DNA of 64,000 nt from Brachyspira hampsonii (lineage in GTDB: Bacteria; Spirochaetota; Brachyspiria; Brachyspirales; Brachyspiraceae), in NCBI RefSeq assembly GCF_001746205.1, contig NZ_MDCO01000012.1, positions 739,075 through 803,074 on the forward strand, given 5' to 3'. Under the pieces are notes generated by a model. It searched no databases. It had not been told where the DNA came from and saw only the letters and a program-made list of their open reading frames with translations. Position 1 is the first letter of the stretch. Each line of letters begins with the position of its first letter. Position numbers and translations under genes: made by a program. Of this stretch, positions 28,305 to 36,157 are shown one piece after another.

Positions 28305-29111
28305 ATGCAAAATATAATGCCTCCAATATGGTTTGTCAATAGAAGTTCTTATAATAAAGTGTTCAGCAATTATTTTAATAAACTTTCAAATGATGATAAA
28401 GAAGAATATAAAAAACTTTTTGAAGAGCCTGTATTATTTAAAGGCTTTTATGACAGCAATCTAATTAATGATTATAAAACACTATATTATAATAATATAG
28501 AACTAAATCAAAAATATTCTTTGTTAAAACTTCAAAGAGATTTTAATTCTGGTAATAAGATTGACTTTCTATTCTTTTACGGACATACTAATGATAAAAA
28601 AGAAATTAATAAATCATCATTAAGTCAGTGGTATATTAAAGATTTTATAGAGAATGATTTGACATTTAACTGCATGGAAAAATATATGATGTACAATAAG
28701 GCATTATTATTTGATGACAAAAATATAGCCGATGAAATTTTGAATAATAATCAGCCTAAAGCTATAAAAGAACTTGGAAGAAAAGTTAAAAATTTCAATG
28801 ATGAAGTGTGGGATAAAATGAAATACAAAATAGTATTTACAGGCAATTATTATAAGTTCTCACAAAATACTGATTTAAGAAATTTTTTATTAAGCACAAA
28901 AAACAAAGTATTAGTAGAAGCAAGTCCTTATGACAAAGTATGGGGAATAAAGATGAAATACGATGATGAAAATATAGAAAATCCGTTTTTTTGGAAAGGA
29001 GAAAATTTATTAGGCTTTGCTTTAATGCAAGTGAGAGATGAAATAAAAAGAGTATATCAAAATTATGATTTGATAGATTGTAGTAAATTAATAAATTATA
29101 AAGACATATAA
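28305..29111 (+). CDS. NADAR-family N-glycosidase-like protein (YbiA/DUF1768)
   Basis: The 268-residue protein has an N-terminal ~110-residue part that is not recognised, then a complete NADAR domain: FLFFYGH, LTFNCMEKYMMYNKALLF, AIKELGRKVKNF, FSQNTDLRNFLLST and VEASPYDKVWGIKM. YbiA-type members hydrolyse the glycosidic bond of early riboflavin intermediates. Others act on ADP-ribose or occur in NAD-related defence and toxin contexts. There is no riboflavin gene in the window. AAGGA is 9 nt before the ATG. It is the last gene of the + strand run. Confidence 0.85.
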   Translation: MQNIMPPIWFVNRSSYNKVFSNYFNKLSNDDKEEYKKLFEEPVLFKGFYDSNLINDYKTLYYNNIELNQKYSLLKLQRDFNSGNKIDFLFFYGHTNDKKEINKSSLSQWYIKDFIENDLTFNCMEKYMMYNKALLFDDKNIADEILNNNQPKAIKELGRKVKNFNDEVWDKMKYKIVFTGNYYKFSQNTDLRNFLLSTKNKVLVEASPYDKVWGIKMKYDDENIENPFFWKGENLLGFALMQVRDEIKRVYQNYDLIDCSKLINYKDI

Positions 29112-29122
29112 CTTCTATTAAA

Positions 29123-30019
29123 TTATAATTTTTCTACTTCTTCTATACTCAAGCCCGTTAATTCGCTAATAAGATTAATATCCATATTTTTATTTTTCAT
29201 ATTTTTAGCTGTTAATATTTGATTTTCTCTTATACCTTTCTCTATACCTTTCTCTATACCTTTTTCCATACCTTCTTTTATACCTTCTTCTCTTTCTCTT
29301 TTAAGCATTAAAGTCTGCCCATATAAAAAAGCATCTCTGGCATTATAAACTTCCATTTCTTCTTTACTTGATATAAATCTTTCATATTTATCTATTACTT
29401 TAGGCATAATACTATTAACCTCCTTTAATTTATCTTTTACTTCTTCTAAATCTTTTACAGTAAAAAACTCTATCCAAGATAATATTTTATTTTTCTTAAT
29501 ATCATCTGTATTTGAATTATATAATATTTTTATAAATCTTGGTATTTCTATAATATGCATTTGAATAATATCCAATGACACATTATGATTTTGAGTATCT
29601 ATGAGCTTAAAACATCTATGAGCTTTACCTTCATCATAAAAATCCATATTAAAATTCACAAAATTAATACTTATAACCTGACTAATAATATCATAAGATT
29701 CATTTTCATTAACTTCACTTACTATATTTTTTGATATGTAATAGTATATTCTCTTTACAAAATCAATATTTCCAGAAAGCTGTATCTCTATAATAATTTT
29801 TTTATTGTCTTTAGTAATTGCTTTAACATCTAAAACAGACTCTTTAAGATTAATATTTTCAGGCAGATTGTGCGGATTTATTATTTCTAAATTATAAACT
29901 TCTTCAAACCCTGAATCTCTAAGTACACAATTAACTATATTCTCAAGTATGTCCTCATTACCTACAGAGCCTAAAAGATAACGCATAAAGTAGTCATTCA
30001 TTCTATTTATATTTCTCAT
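29123..30019 (-). CDS. Rpn/PDDEXK-family nuclease (recombination-promoting nuclease type)
   Basis: The 298-residue protein belongs to the PDDEXK_2 / Rpn family. The N-terminal part has MNDYFMRYLLG and the catalytic core SVLDVKA ... IIIEIQLSG (Asp and Glu-x-Gln of a PD-(D/E)XK-like site), then RIYYYISK. The middle shows MHIIEIPRF. The C-terminal region has near-identical EKGI repeats (residues ~255-272), an alpha-helical segment, and ends in a SIEEVEKL motif. In E. coli, RpnA-like proteins are DNA nucleases that promote RecA-independent recombination. A decayed relative lies at 31432-31867. Such genes are common in Brachyspira accessory regions. Confidence 0.85.
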   Translation of the reverse strand: MRNINRMNDYFMRYLLGSVGNEDILENIVNCVLRDSGFEEVYNLEIINPHNLPENINLKESVLDVKAITKDNKKIIIEIQLSGNIDFVKRIYYYISKNIVSEVNENESYDIISQVISINFVNFNMDFYDEGKAHRCFKLIDTQNHNVSLDIIQMHIIEIPRFIKILYNSNTDDIKKNKILSWIEFFTVKDLEEVKDKLKEVNSIMPKVIDKYERFISSKEEMEVYNARDAFLYGQTLMLKREREEGIKEGMEKGIEKGIEKGIRENQILTAKNMKNKNMDINLISELTGLSIEEVEKL

Positions 30020-30060
30020 AGGCAGATTATAACAAAAAATAAAACAAAAGTAAATATTTT

Positions 30061-31155
30061 TTATTTTGTAAGGAGTTTTATTACCTCTTCATTCTTTCCA
30101 TATTCTCTTGCATAATACAATGCATCATAATTCCCGTCTTTTATATTTTTATCAGCACCAGCCTCTAAAAGCATTTTTGTCATTTCTAAATTTCCGCTGC
30201 GACAAGCCCACATTAATGCAGTCTTGCCATTATTTTGAACATTAACATCGGCATTATTTTTAAGAAGCACTTTTACAGCATTAATATTATTATATTCAGC
30301 GGCTTCTATCAATACAGTTTTGAAATCATAAGTTTTATAATTTACATCTGCACAGTTATCAATTATCTTCTGTAAAAAAACTTCATTGGTAGAATACACT
30401 GCGGCATTTCTCAATGGAACATTACCGCTAAGTAAAGTTGATTGATTAAGACGGCAAACTTTCAAACTTTTATCCAAAGAATCAGAACCGTTTTGAAGTA
30501 AAATATCTGCTATATCCTCATGTCCATACATATAAGCATAAATCAAAGCATTGGCATTATTGCTATTTCTTTTATTTATATCAGCTTTATTTGCAATCAA
30601 AATTTTTACAGTTTCTTTATAGCCTTTCATAGCAGCATACATTAAAGGTGTTTCTTCGTTTTCATTATCTCCGTCATAAGCTATATTAACATCAGCTTTA
30701 TTTTTTATTAATAGTTTTACCATTTCAATATTTTCTTTTCTATTATACTCTAAAGCACAAAATAATGCAGTTCTTCCTCTAAAACCCTGATAATCAATAT
30801 CAGCACCATAACTTAAAAGTAGTCTAACCATTTCCATATTATTATTATCAGCTGCAAGTATCAATGCAGTATCGCCATCATTTACTACAGTATTAACATC
30901 TGCTTTATATTTCAAAAGAAGTTCAGTCATTTCTATATTATTATCCATAACTGCATGTGATAATAATGTAAAATCTTCATAATCAAGATTATTAATATTT
31001 ACATTATATTTCTTAAGAATATTCTCAGCTTCTTTAACATTACCTTCATTTACATAATTTATTAATTTTTCAGAAACTTTACTTTTATTATTATCATCAT
31101 TTTGACTGTATAAGGTAAATAAAAACATACCAAATAATATAATAATCTTTTTCAT
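30061..31155 (-). CDS. Exported ankyrin-repeat protein
   Basis: The 364-residue protein begins with a signal peptide (residues 1-19, IIILFGMFLFTLYSQ) and continues with about 9-10 ankyrin repeats. Typical motifs are DFTLLSHAVMDNNIEMTELL, GDTALILAADNNNMEMVRLL, and near the C-terminus GKTALMWACRSGNLEMTKML. The repeat around residues 215-260 is irregular. Ankyrin proteins mediate protein-protein contacts; an exported one may act in the periplasm or outside, possibly on host proteins, but there is no direct evidence. It lies 41 bp from the nuclease gene in the same direction. A promoter-like TTGCAA-17-TATTAT stands at 31212-31184 on the minus strand. Confidence 0.88.
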   Translation of the reverse strand: MKKIIILFGMFLFTLYSQNDDNNKSKVSEKLINYVNEGNVKEAENILKKYNVNINNLDYEDFTLLSHAVMDNNIEMTELLLKYKADVNTVVNDGDTALILAADNNNMEMVRLLLSYGADIDYQGFRGRTALFCALEYNRKENIEMVKLLIKNKADVNIAYDGDNENEETPLMYAAMKGYKETVKILIANKADINKRNSNNANALIYAYMYGHEDIADILLQNGSDSLDKSLKVCRLNQSTLLSGNVPLRNAAVYSTNEVFLQKIIDNCADVNYKTYDFKTVLIEAAEYNNINAVKVLLKNNADVNVQNNGKTALMWACRSGNLEMTKMLLEAGADKNIKDGNYDALYYAREYGKNEEVIKLLTK

Positions 31156-31183
31156 ATAGTCCCCATATGTATTGTGATTTTGT

Positions 31184-31212
31184 ATAATAAATTAAAATGA
31201 CTAAAATTGCAA
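31184..31212 (-). promoter_or_regulatory. Probable promoter of the ankyrin gene
   Basis: Minus strand TTGCAA (31212-31207), 17 bp, TATTAT (31189-31184), about 30 nt before the ATG at 31155. Confidence 0.45.
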
Positions 31213-31384
31213 TATATTAATAAAAAAGTGCATACAAATGCATACATTTTTCATTATAACTTTTATATATTATAGATTTTCTATTTATTTATATTTATAA
31301 AAAATTACTCGTTTTTGAGTATTTTATAACTTTGGCAACCTTAAAATATTGATCATAATTTTTCTATTTCTTCCATATTTTATA

Positions 31385-31440
31385 AAAAAATTGTTCACTA
31401 ACAATATCTATCAAGTGAACTTGATAGATGTTCACAAGTT
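31385..31440. repeat. Hairpin repeat family member at the 3' end of the nuclease remnant
   Basis: Inner stem ATCTATCAAG-TGAA-CTTGATAGAT (31406-31429) is perfect; the shoulders AAATTGTTCAC and GTTCACAAG resemble the AAAATTGTTCGC and CGCTCACAATTTT shoulders of the 11.4-kb units. The inner stem differs from all other copies. The right arm overlaps the last codon and stop of the nuclease remnant. Just beyond, 31352-31375 encodes, on the minus strand, a second copy of the nuclease tail (MEEIEKL then stop). Confidence 0.55.
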
Positions 31441-31867
31441 TTTTATTTCTTCTATACTTAATCCTGTTAATTCGCTTATGAGATTAATATCCATATTTTT
31501 ATTTTTCATGTTTTTAGCAGTTAATATTTGATTCTCTTTAATGCCTTTCTCTATACCTTGTTCTATACCTTGTTCTTTAGCCTTCTTTATATCTAATTCT
31601 ATGCTCTTGTTAAAAAAATATGTGTCTACTTCTCGTTTTTTATATTTATCCATTACTGGACTATCATTAACAAATGTACGGCATTTTTTTCTACTTCTTC
31701 AAATATAGTATTTTCTTTCATCAAGACAGACATATCTTCCCCCTTAAAAAATTTTATCCAAGAAATGAATTCTCTATGTATATTATCTAAACTTTCTATT
31801 GCAGAAATATTTTTTAAATTGAATTTGGGAAACTCTAGGAAATGTAATTGACAACTCTCGTAATACT
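31432..31867 (-). pseudogene. Remnant of an Rpn/PDDEXK-family nuclease
   Basis: The minus-strand reading from about 31867 gives CQLHFLEFPKFNL and HREFISWIKFFKGEDMSVL, matching the middle of the family (IQMHIIEIPRF in the intact gene at 29123). At a run of seven A (31685-31691 on the + strand as T) the frame breaks; adding one A restores CRTFVNDSPVMDKYKKREV and joins it to the open tail ORF at 31653-31432, which carries EQGIEKGI repeats and the LTGLSIEEI end. The N-terminal catalytic half is missing. It is therefore a 5'-truncated, frameshifted gene. Confidence 0.8.
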
Positions 31868-32107
31868 ATATCCGTCTTCAAAATAAACAATAACATTTTG
31901 AGATTCTGCTAGTTTTTTGAACTTACTTTTAGTTTCAAGAGATTTACCTGTAGAGTCATCAAACTTTATAAAAGAAAAAGATTTAGTTTCTGTAGTTTCA
32001 ACATCATAATATATTATGCCGTTTACTTCTGAAGGGGCTGTAATCTTATTACCTCATGAAGAAATAAATATAAAAATAATCAATAAAAATATGTAATTTA
32101 TTTTCAT
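31835..32107 (-). pseudogene. Small lipoprotein gene with a stop codon at the lipobox Cys
   Basis: ATG at 32107 with AAGGA about 6 nt upstream; stop TAG at 31837-31835; 90 sense-length codons. The reading starts MKINYIFLLIIFIFISS, then TGA (32056-32054) followed by GNKITAPSEVNG. The signal peptide and the SS-x-GNK context match a lipobox in which TGC (Cys) has become TGA by one change. The remainder is open, contains YYDVETTETKSFSFIKF, and reads VVNYIS before the stop. The 3' end overlaps the truncated nuclease remnant in another frame, so the two were probably joined by a deletion. No homologue is recognised. Confidence 0.7.
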
Positions 32108-32169
32108 ACTAAATCCTTTATTTATAATAATTTTATTTTGTTTAAAAATACTATTTTATTATATAATCT

Positions 32170-32889
32170 TTAAAAAACTTTATCCATAAAATGATAGCCT
32201 TCAAGTGAGTCTAAATCAATTGATTTATATTTCATTGAAGAGTTAAGCCCATTTACCTGAGGCAAATTAATATCTACAATATCTGCTTCATCAACATACC
32301 CCACCTTTTTATTTTCAGAAGTATTTACTACAGCAGAAAAACCATTCCAACCCTGTCCGCTTAACTGCCTTGTCTTAATTTTGGCATCAGGAGGAATAGA
32401 ATATGTATTATTATAAACTATCACTGATCTAGGCAATAATGGTATGCTTCCATTTTGACTTATAGCAGAAATACTTACTCCGGGAAGATCCCCTTTACTT
32501 AATCCGTCTATCCAATTAAGCATTACATCATCCATATTGTTTCCAAGACCATATTTAGATGTAATACCTGTAAGTCTTTCTTCGCTTGTTAATGAAGGAC
32601 TAGAATGTGCTATTTCTTTGTAAATATTATAATTTCCGCCTGTTTTAGTATTTAGCCAGTTCATAAATATAGATGCAGAAGAATAACTTATAAAAATACC
32701 GCTTGATCCAAAGATATCATTTCCATTATTTAATTGCATATTCCAAGAATAAAAAGAATAATAAGGGGTTTCTACAAAATCCTTTTCTCTTGATTTTGTA
32801 ATATACTCTGAAAATAAATAAGATGTTGATTCTGAAAGTGCTTCATCAAGCCAAACATCCATTTCTCTATTTCTGTATAACATACTCAT
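32170..32889 (-). pseudogene. C-terminal part of a secreted metalloprotease-like protein (M30-like), 5' end lost
   Basis: This is an open frame of 239 codons. It starts abruptly at MSMLYRNREMDVWLDEALSES. The NREMDVWLDEALSESTSYL stretch resembles the helix after the HExxH motif in M30/hyicolysin-type zinc peptidases, but no HExxH is present because the upstream part is missing. The end has NGLNSSMKYKSIDLDSL. The assignment to M30 is from memory of the motif and is tentative. The 5' 23 bp overlap, out of frame, the truncated LPP20 gene. AAGG lies about 9 nt before the ATG, so the fragment could still be translated. Confidence 0.55.
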
Positions 32890-33172
32890 CTATCATACCT
32901 TTTTCAGTAGAGCTTAAAGATTCTATATAAGAACCAACAATTCTTGCTACAATTTTATTTTTAGCATCCAATTCAGCTGCTTGTTTAGAAGTAAGTTCTC
33001 TCCTGAATTTATCATCTGAATCTATATCTTCTGCCGGAGAACCCATCCCCATTACTCTGAATGTATCGTCATTAATCCAACCCTCTGGTCTATTCCTGCT
33101 TACCCCGCTTCCGCATGAAATAACTAGCAGTGAAAACATTAATAGAATAATAAATAATTTTATAAATTTCAT
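32867..33172 (-). pseudogene. Truncated LPP20-family lipoprotein
   Basis: The 101-residue product begins with a signal peptide and lipobox (LLVISC, Cys at about residue 20) followed by GSGVSRNRPEGWINDDTFRV. It is nearly identical to residues 1-103 of the complete neighbour at 33369-33863 as far as EYVIQ, then ends QK-stop. The homologue continues ERVAGRIRG for another 60 residues. The break falls exactly where the protease-like frame begins. It looks like a deletion that removed the 3' end of this gene and the 5' end of the next. The promoter TTGCAA-16-TATAAT is intact. Confidence 0.8.
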
Positions 33173-33200
33173 ATTTAATCCTCCATAATTTTATTTTAGT

Positions 33201-33228
33201 ATTATATATTTTGAATACTATATTGCAA
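33201..33228 (-). promoter_or_regulatory. Promoter of the truncated LPP20 gene
   Basis: Minus strand TTGCAA (33228-33223), 16 bp, TATAAT (33206-33201). Confidence 0.6.
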
Positions 33229-33321
33229 TAGCATAAAAAATAATTTTTATTACCATACAATATAAATATAATAAAAATAGCTGTTTTAATAATTATCTAT
33301 CACAATTTTTAACTAAAAAAT

Positions 33322-33351
33322 AATAAAGGCTCCCATTAAGGAGCCTTTATT
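33322..33351 (-). terminator. Intrinsic terminator of the complete LPP20 gene
   Basis: Perfect 12-bp stem AATAAAGGCTCC/GGAGCCTTTATT (33322-33333 with 33340-33351), then a T-rich tract on the minus strand. Confidence 0.85.
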
Positions 33352-33368
33352 TTATATTATTTTTATGA

Positions 33369-33863
33369 TTATTGATAAGTTCTTACCATTCCTGCAACAT
33401 CTTGAGCTGTATATTGCATTCCTACTTCATTAAGGTACTGAGTTACTAAATTATCCATTTGTTTTTTTAGATTTTTTGAATATAATTCCATGACAACAGT
33501 ACAATTTTGTTTAGAATCCCATTGAGTTTCTATAACAGAAGTACCTCTTATTCTTCCGGCAACTCTTTCCTGTATAACATATTCATCTATCATACCTTTT
33601 TCAGTAGAGCTTAAAGATTCTATATAAGAACCTACAATTTTAGCGGCAATTTTATTTTTAGCATCCAATTCAGCTGCTTGTTTTGATACCACTTCTCTTC
33701 TGAATTTATCATCTATATCATCTGATGGAGATCCCATACCCATTACTCTGAATGTGTCATCGTTAATCCAGCCTTCTGGGTGGCTTCTGCTTACACCGCT
33801 TCCGCATGATATTATAAATAATACTAGAGAAATAGAAATGATAAAGCTAAATATTTTTTTCAT
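33369..33863 (-). CDS. LPP20-family lipoprotein
   Basis: The 164-residue protein has a signal peptide and lipobox (VLFIISC, Cys about residue 20). Its LPP20-like domain starts after GSGVSRSHPEGWINDDT and includes SKQAAELDAKNKIAAKIVG, the helix typical of this family of small bacterial lipoproteins. The C-terminus has ELYSKNLKKQMDNL. The function of LPP20 proteins is poorly known; they are membrane-anchored and some are immunogenic. GGAGG stands about 9 nt before the ATG. A truncated paralogue follows downstream. It has its own promoter (33935-33908) and terminator (33322-33351). Confidence 0.82.
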   Translation of the reverse strand: MKKIFSFIISISLVLFIISCGSGVSRSHPEGWINDDTFRVMGMGSPSDDIDDKFRREVVSKQAAELDAKNKIAAKIVGSYIESLSSTEKGMIDEYVIQERVAGRIRGTSVIETQWDSKQNCTVVMELYSKNLKKQMDNLVTQYLNEVGMQYTAQDVAGMVRTYQ

Positions 33864-33907
33864 ATATTGTAAACCTCCTAAAGTAATAATATTTAAGTTT
33901 ATATGTG

Positions 33908-33935
33908 ATTATATACCTTTAGAAGTATATTGCAA
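33908..33935 (-). promoter_or_regulatory. Promoter of the complete LPP20 gene
   Basis: Minus strand TTGCAA (33935-33930), 16 bp, TATAAT (33913-33908). Both boxes and the spacing equal those of the truncated paralogue. Confidence 0.6.
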
Positions 33936-33957
33936 TATCTTTTATAATATTTTTTAA

Positions 33958-33985
33958 TTGACATAAAATAAACATTATATATAAT
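33958..33985 (+). promoter_or_regulatory. Consensus promoter of the leucyl aminopeptidase
   Basis: TTGACA (33958-33963), 16 bp, TATAAT (33980-33985): exact consensus, about 40 nt before the start codon. Confidence 0.8.
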
Positions 33986-34026
33986 TATTAATCGAAAGTT
34001 ATTTTAAAATCATAGAGGAACAAAAA

Positions 34027-35502
34027 ATGAAATTAAAACATACAATCAATTTCATTAAAAAACATACTGTAGCTGTATTTGTCAAAGTTGAAAAAGAGCA
34101 GCTTAAAGTATGTTCATTTAATGAAGAGTATATAAAGTTATTTAATGATTTGGTAAAAGATAAATATTATAATACTTCTACTCCTTTTGCTTTTGCTTTT
34201 GCTAGTAATACTAGGGTAATTTATATTACATATAAAGAAGTAAAAAATTATATGTATGAAACTTGGAAGAATGCCGGTTCTTCATTAATTAAGATAATGA
34301 AAGATTTGCATATAGATGATATAGAAGTGGATATGGCTGAATTATTTGCTGAAATAGCTTCTGAAGAATCATATATTCAGTTTTGTTTGGGTATACTTCT
34401 TTCCTCTTATAGTTTTGATAATTATTTAGGTGATAAAAGATTAAAAGAACGATCCAATATTAAAAATATACTTTTAGTTTCTGAGCATAAAAAAGATACT
34501 GAAAATGCTATATCTAAAGCTACTCAGATAGCAAATAGTATATTTTGGGCAAGAGATATGGTTAATGAGCCTAGCAATGTTATAAACTCTTTGACATTCG
34601 TTGATAGAGCTAAAAAACAGGCTGAAAGCAGAAAAATAAGCACTTCAGTTCTTACTGAAAAAGAATTGAAAAATCTTGGTATGAATGGAATATTAGGGGT
34701 TAATGCTGGAAGTAAAAATCCTCCTAGAGTATTTGTTGCTCAGTACAAAAAAGCAAAAGCCAAAAAACATATATTATTGGTAGGAAAAGGTATTACTTTT
34801 GATACAGGCGGAATGATTTTAAAACCTAGCACTAGTATGCTTGGCATGAAAGATGATATGGCAGGTGCTGCTGCTGTTTGCGGGGCTTTATTTTTAATAT
34901 CTGATATGAATTTAGAAGCAAATGTTACAGTAATATGTCCTTTAACAGATAATAAAACAGGAAGTGCTGCTATAAACCCAGGTGATATATTAAAAATGTA
35001 TAATGGTGTTACTGTAGAGGTGGTTAATACAGATGCTGAAGGAAGGCTTATACTTGCCGATGCTTTGGCTTATGGAATAAAAAAATATAATCCAGATTTT
35101 GTTATAGATATTGCTACTTTAACAGGAGCCTGCTCAATAGCTTTAGGAAAGCATGCTTCAGGACTTATGTCTAATGACACAGCTTTATCAAGTGCTTTAA
35201 AAGATGCTGGGGACGATACTTATGAGAGGGTATGGGAGTTTCCTATGTTTGATGAATATAAAGAAGATATAAAATCTGATGTTGCTGATATAAAAAATTC
35301 AGGCGGAAGATATGCCGGAGTTATAACAGCAGGACAGTTTTTATCCTATTTTACAGAAGGAGCAAGATGGGCTCATTTAGATATAGCAGGTACTGATATG
35401 AGTGATGTAAATGTAAAATATATATCTAAAGGTGCTACAGGAGTAGGTGTATATCTTCTAGCTAAAACAGTAGAAAAACTTGTTGATGTAGATAAATTTT
35501 AA
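34027..35502 (+). CDS. pepA: Leucyl aminopeptidase (M17 family)
   Basis: The 491-residue enzyme removes N-terminal residues from peptides with two metal ions, normally as a cytosolic hexamer. The C-terminal catalytic domain shows LLVGKGITFDTGGM, KDDMAGAAAV (metal-binding Lys and Asp), and NTDAEGRLILADALAYG with the second-shell Asp/Glu and catalytic Arg. The IATLTGACSIALG segment follows. The N-terminal domain (to about residue 165) is divergent, as usual. GAGGA is 8 nt before the ATG. It has its own strong promoter and a hairpin terminator at 35536. Confidence 0.93.
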   Translation: MKLKHTINFIKKHTVAVFVKVEKEQLKVCSFNEEYIKLFNDLVKDKYYNTSTPFAFAFASNTRVIYITYKEVKNYMYETWKNAGSSLIKIMKDLHIDDIEVDMAELFAEIASEESYIQFCLGILLSSYSFDNYLGDKRLKERSNIKNILLVSEHKKDTENAISKATQIANSIFWARDMVNEPSNVINSLTFVDRAKKQAESRKISTSVLTEKELKNLGMNGILGVNAGSKNPPRVFVAQYKKAKAKKHILLVGKGITFDTGGMILKPSTSMLGMKDDMAGAAAVCGALFLISDMNLEANVTVICPLTDNKTGSAAINPGDILKMYNGVTVEVVNTDAEGRLILADALAYGIKKYNPDFVIDIATLTGACSIALGKHASGLMSNDTALSSALKDAGDDTYERVWEFPMFDEYKEDIKSDVADIKNSGGRYAGVITAGQFLSYFTEGARWAHLDIAGTDMSDVNVKYISKGATGVGVYLLAKTVEKLVDVDKF

Positions 35503-35535
35503 TTATTAAATATTAATTTTTATTAGTTAGTTGTA

Positions 35536-35574
35536 AAATAATCATAGTGTTTTTATCAAATGCTATGATTATTT
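35536..35574 (+). terminator. Intrinsic terminator of pepA
   Basis: Perfect 12-bp stem AAATAATCATAG/CTATGATTATTT (35536-35547 with 35563-35574), followed by TTTTATTAT. Confidence 0.75.
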
Positions 35575-35727
35575 TTTTATTATATCGTTATTATGTTCAA
35601 TGTATTATAATAATAATTAATTATAAAATAAATATAAAAAAATCAAATTAGTTTTTAGTTTTTACTTGAAATTATTTGTGTAAAATGTTATAATGAATAT
35701 TCAAATTAGATAAAAATGGGAGTGTAT

Positions 35728-35817
35728 ATGCCTTCAGGAAGAAAAAGACTTCGTCAAAAGATGGCTACGCATAAACGCAAAAAACGTTTACGCAAAAATA
35801 GGCATAAGAAAAAATAA
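35728..35817 (+). CDS. Tiny basic protein of the AURKAIP1/COX24 (mS38/bL38-like) type
   Basis: This 29-codon ORF begins MPSGRKRLRQKMATHKRKK and ends RHKKK; more than half of the residues are Lys or Arg. GGGAG is 5 nt before the ATG, well placed. The KMxxHKRKKRLRKxR core resembles the AURKAIP1/COX24 domain of mitochondrial mS38 and the small bacterial ribosomal protein bL38. A ribosomal role is inferred from that resemblance and composition. It lies 70 bp before the NuoE-like gene. It is too short for most gene finders. Confidence 0.78.
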   Translation: MPSGRKRLRQKMATHKRKKRLRKNRHKKK

Positions 35818-35887
35818 TATAAAATAACATTATACATATTAATGTTTTTCATCTCTTAATATTTATGTTTTTAATTGGAATAATAGT

Positions 35888-36157
35888 ATGGCAAGCAATG
35901 TTCAAACTGTCATAGAAGTATGCGTAGGACTTCATTGCTCTATGAAAGGTGCTTATGCCCTTTTAGAAGCTATTCGTTCTCATTATGATTTAAAAATAGG
36001 AGTGCCGTCTTCTGATGGTATGCTCCTTAAAGAGATGGAGTGTATGCATAATTGCCATAATGCCGTACCTGTCCTTATTAATGGTATGGAATGTACAAAA
36101 TCGTCTTTTAAAAGTATTATTAAGTATATAGAAGCTATACATGTAAGAAAAAGATGA
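35888..36157 (+). CDS. NuoE-like [2Fe-2S] thioredoxin-fold ferredoxin
   Basis: The 89-residue protein corresponds to the C-terminal thioredoxin-like domain of NuoE/HydC subunits without their N-terminal helical domain. All four cluster ligands are visible: CVGLHC (C-x4-C) near the start and CMHNC (C-x3-C) in the second half, followed by AVPVLING. It should hold one [2Fe-2S] cluster. The stop overlaps the next start by 4 bp (ATGA), indicating coupling with the NuoF-like gene. It probably forms a complex with the next two proteins. Confidence 0.8.
   Translation: MASNVQTVIEVCVGLHCSMKGAYALLEAIRSHYDLKIGVPSSDGMLLKEMECMHNCHNAVPVLINGMECTKSSFKSIIKYIEAIHVRKR

Noticed and set aside
32054-32056. TGA as selenocysteine or recoded Cys
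   Set aside because: No selenocysteine insertion element is visible, the position is a lipobox Cys where selenocysteine is not known, and neighbouring genes are also decayed. A simple nonsense mutation is enough.
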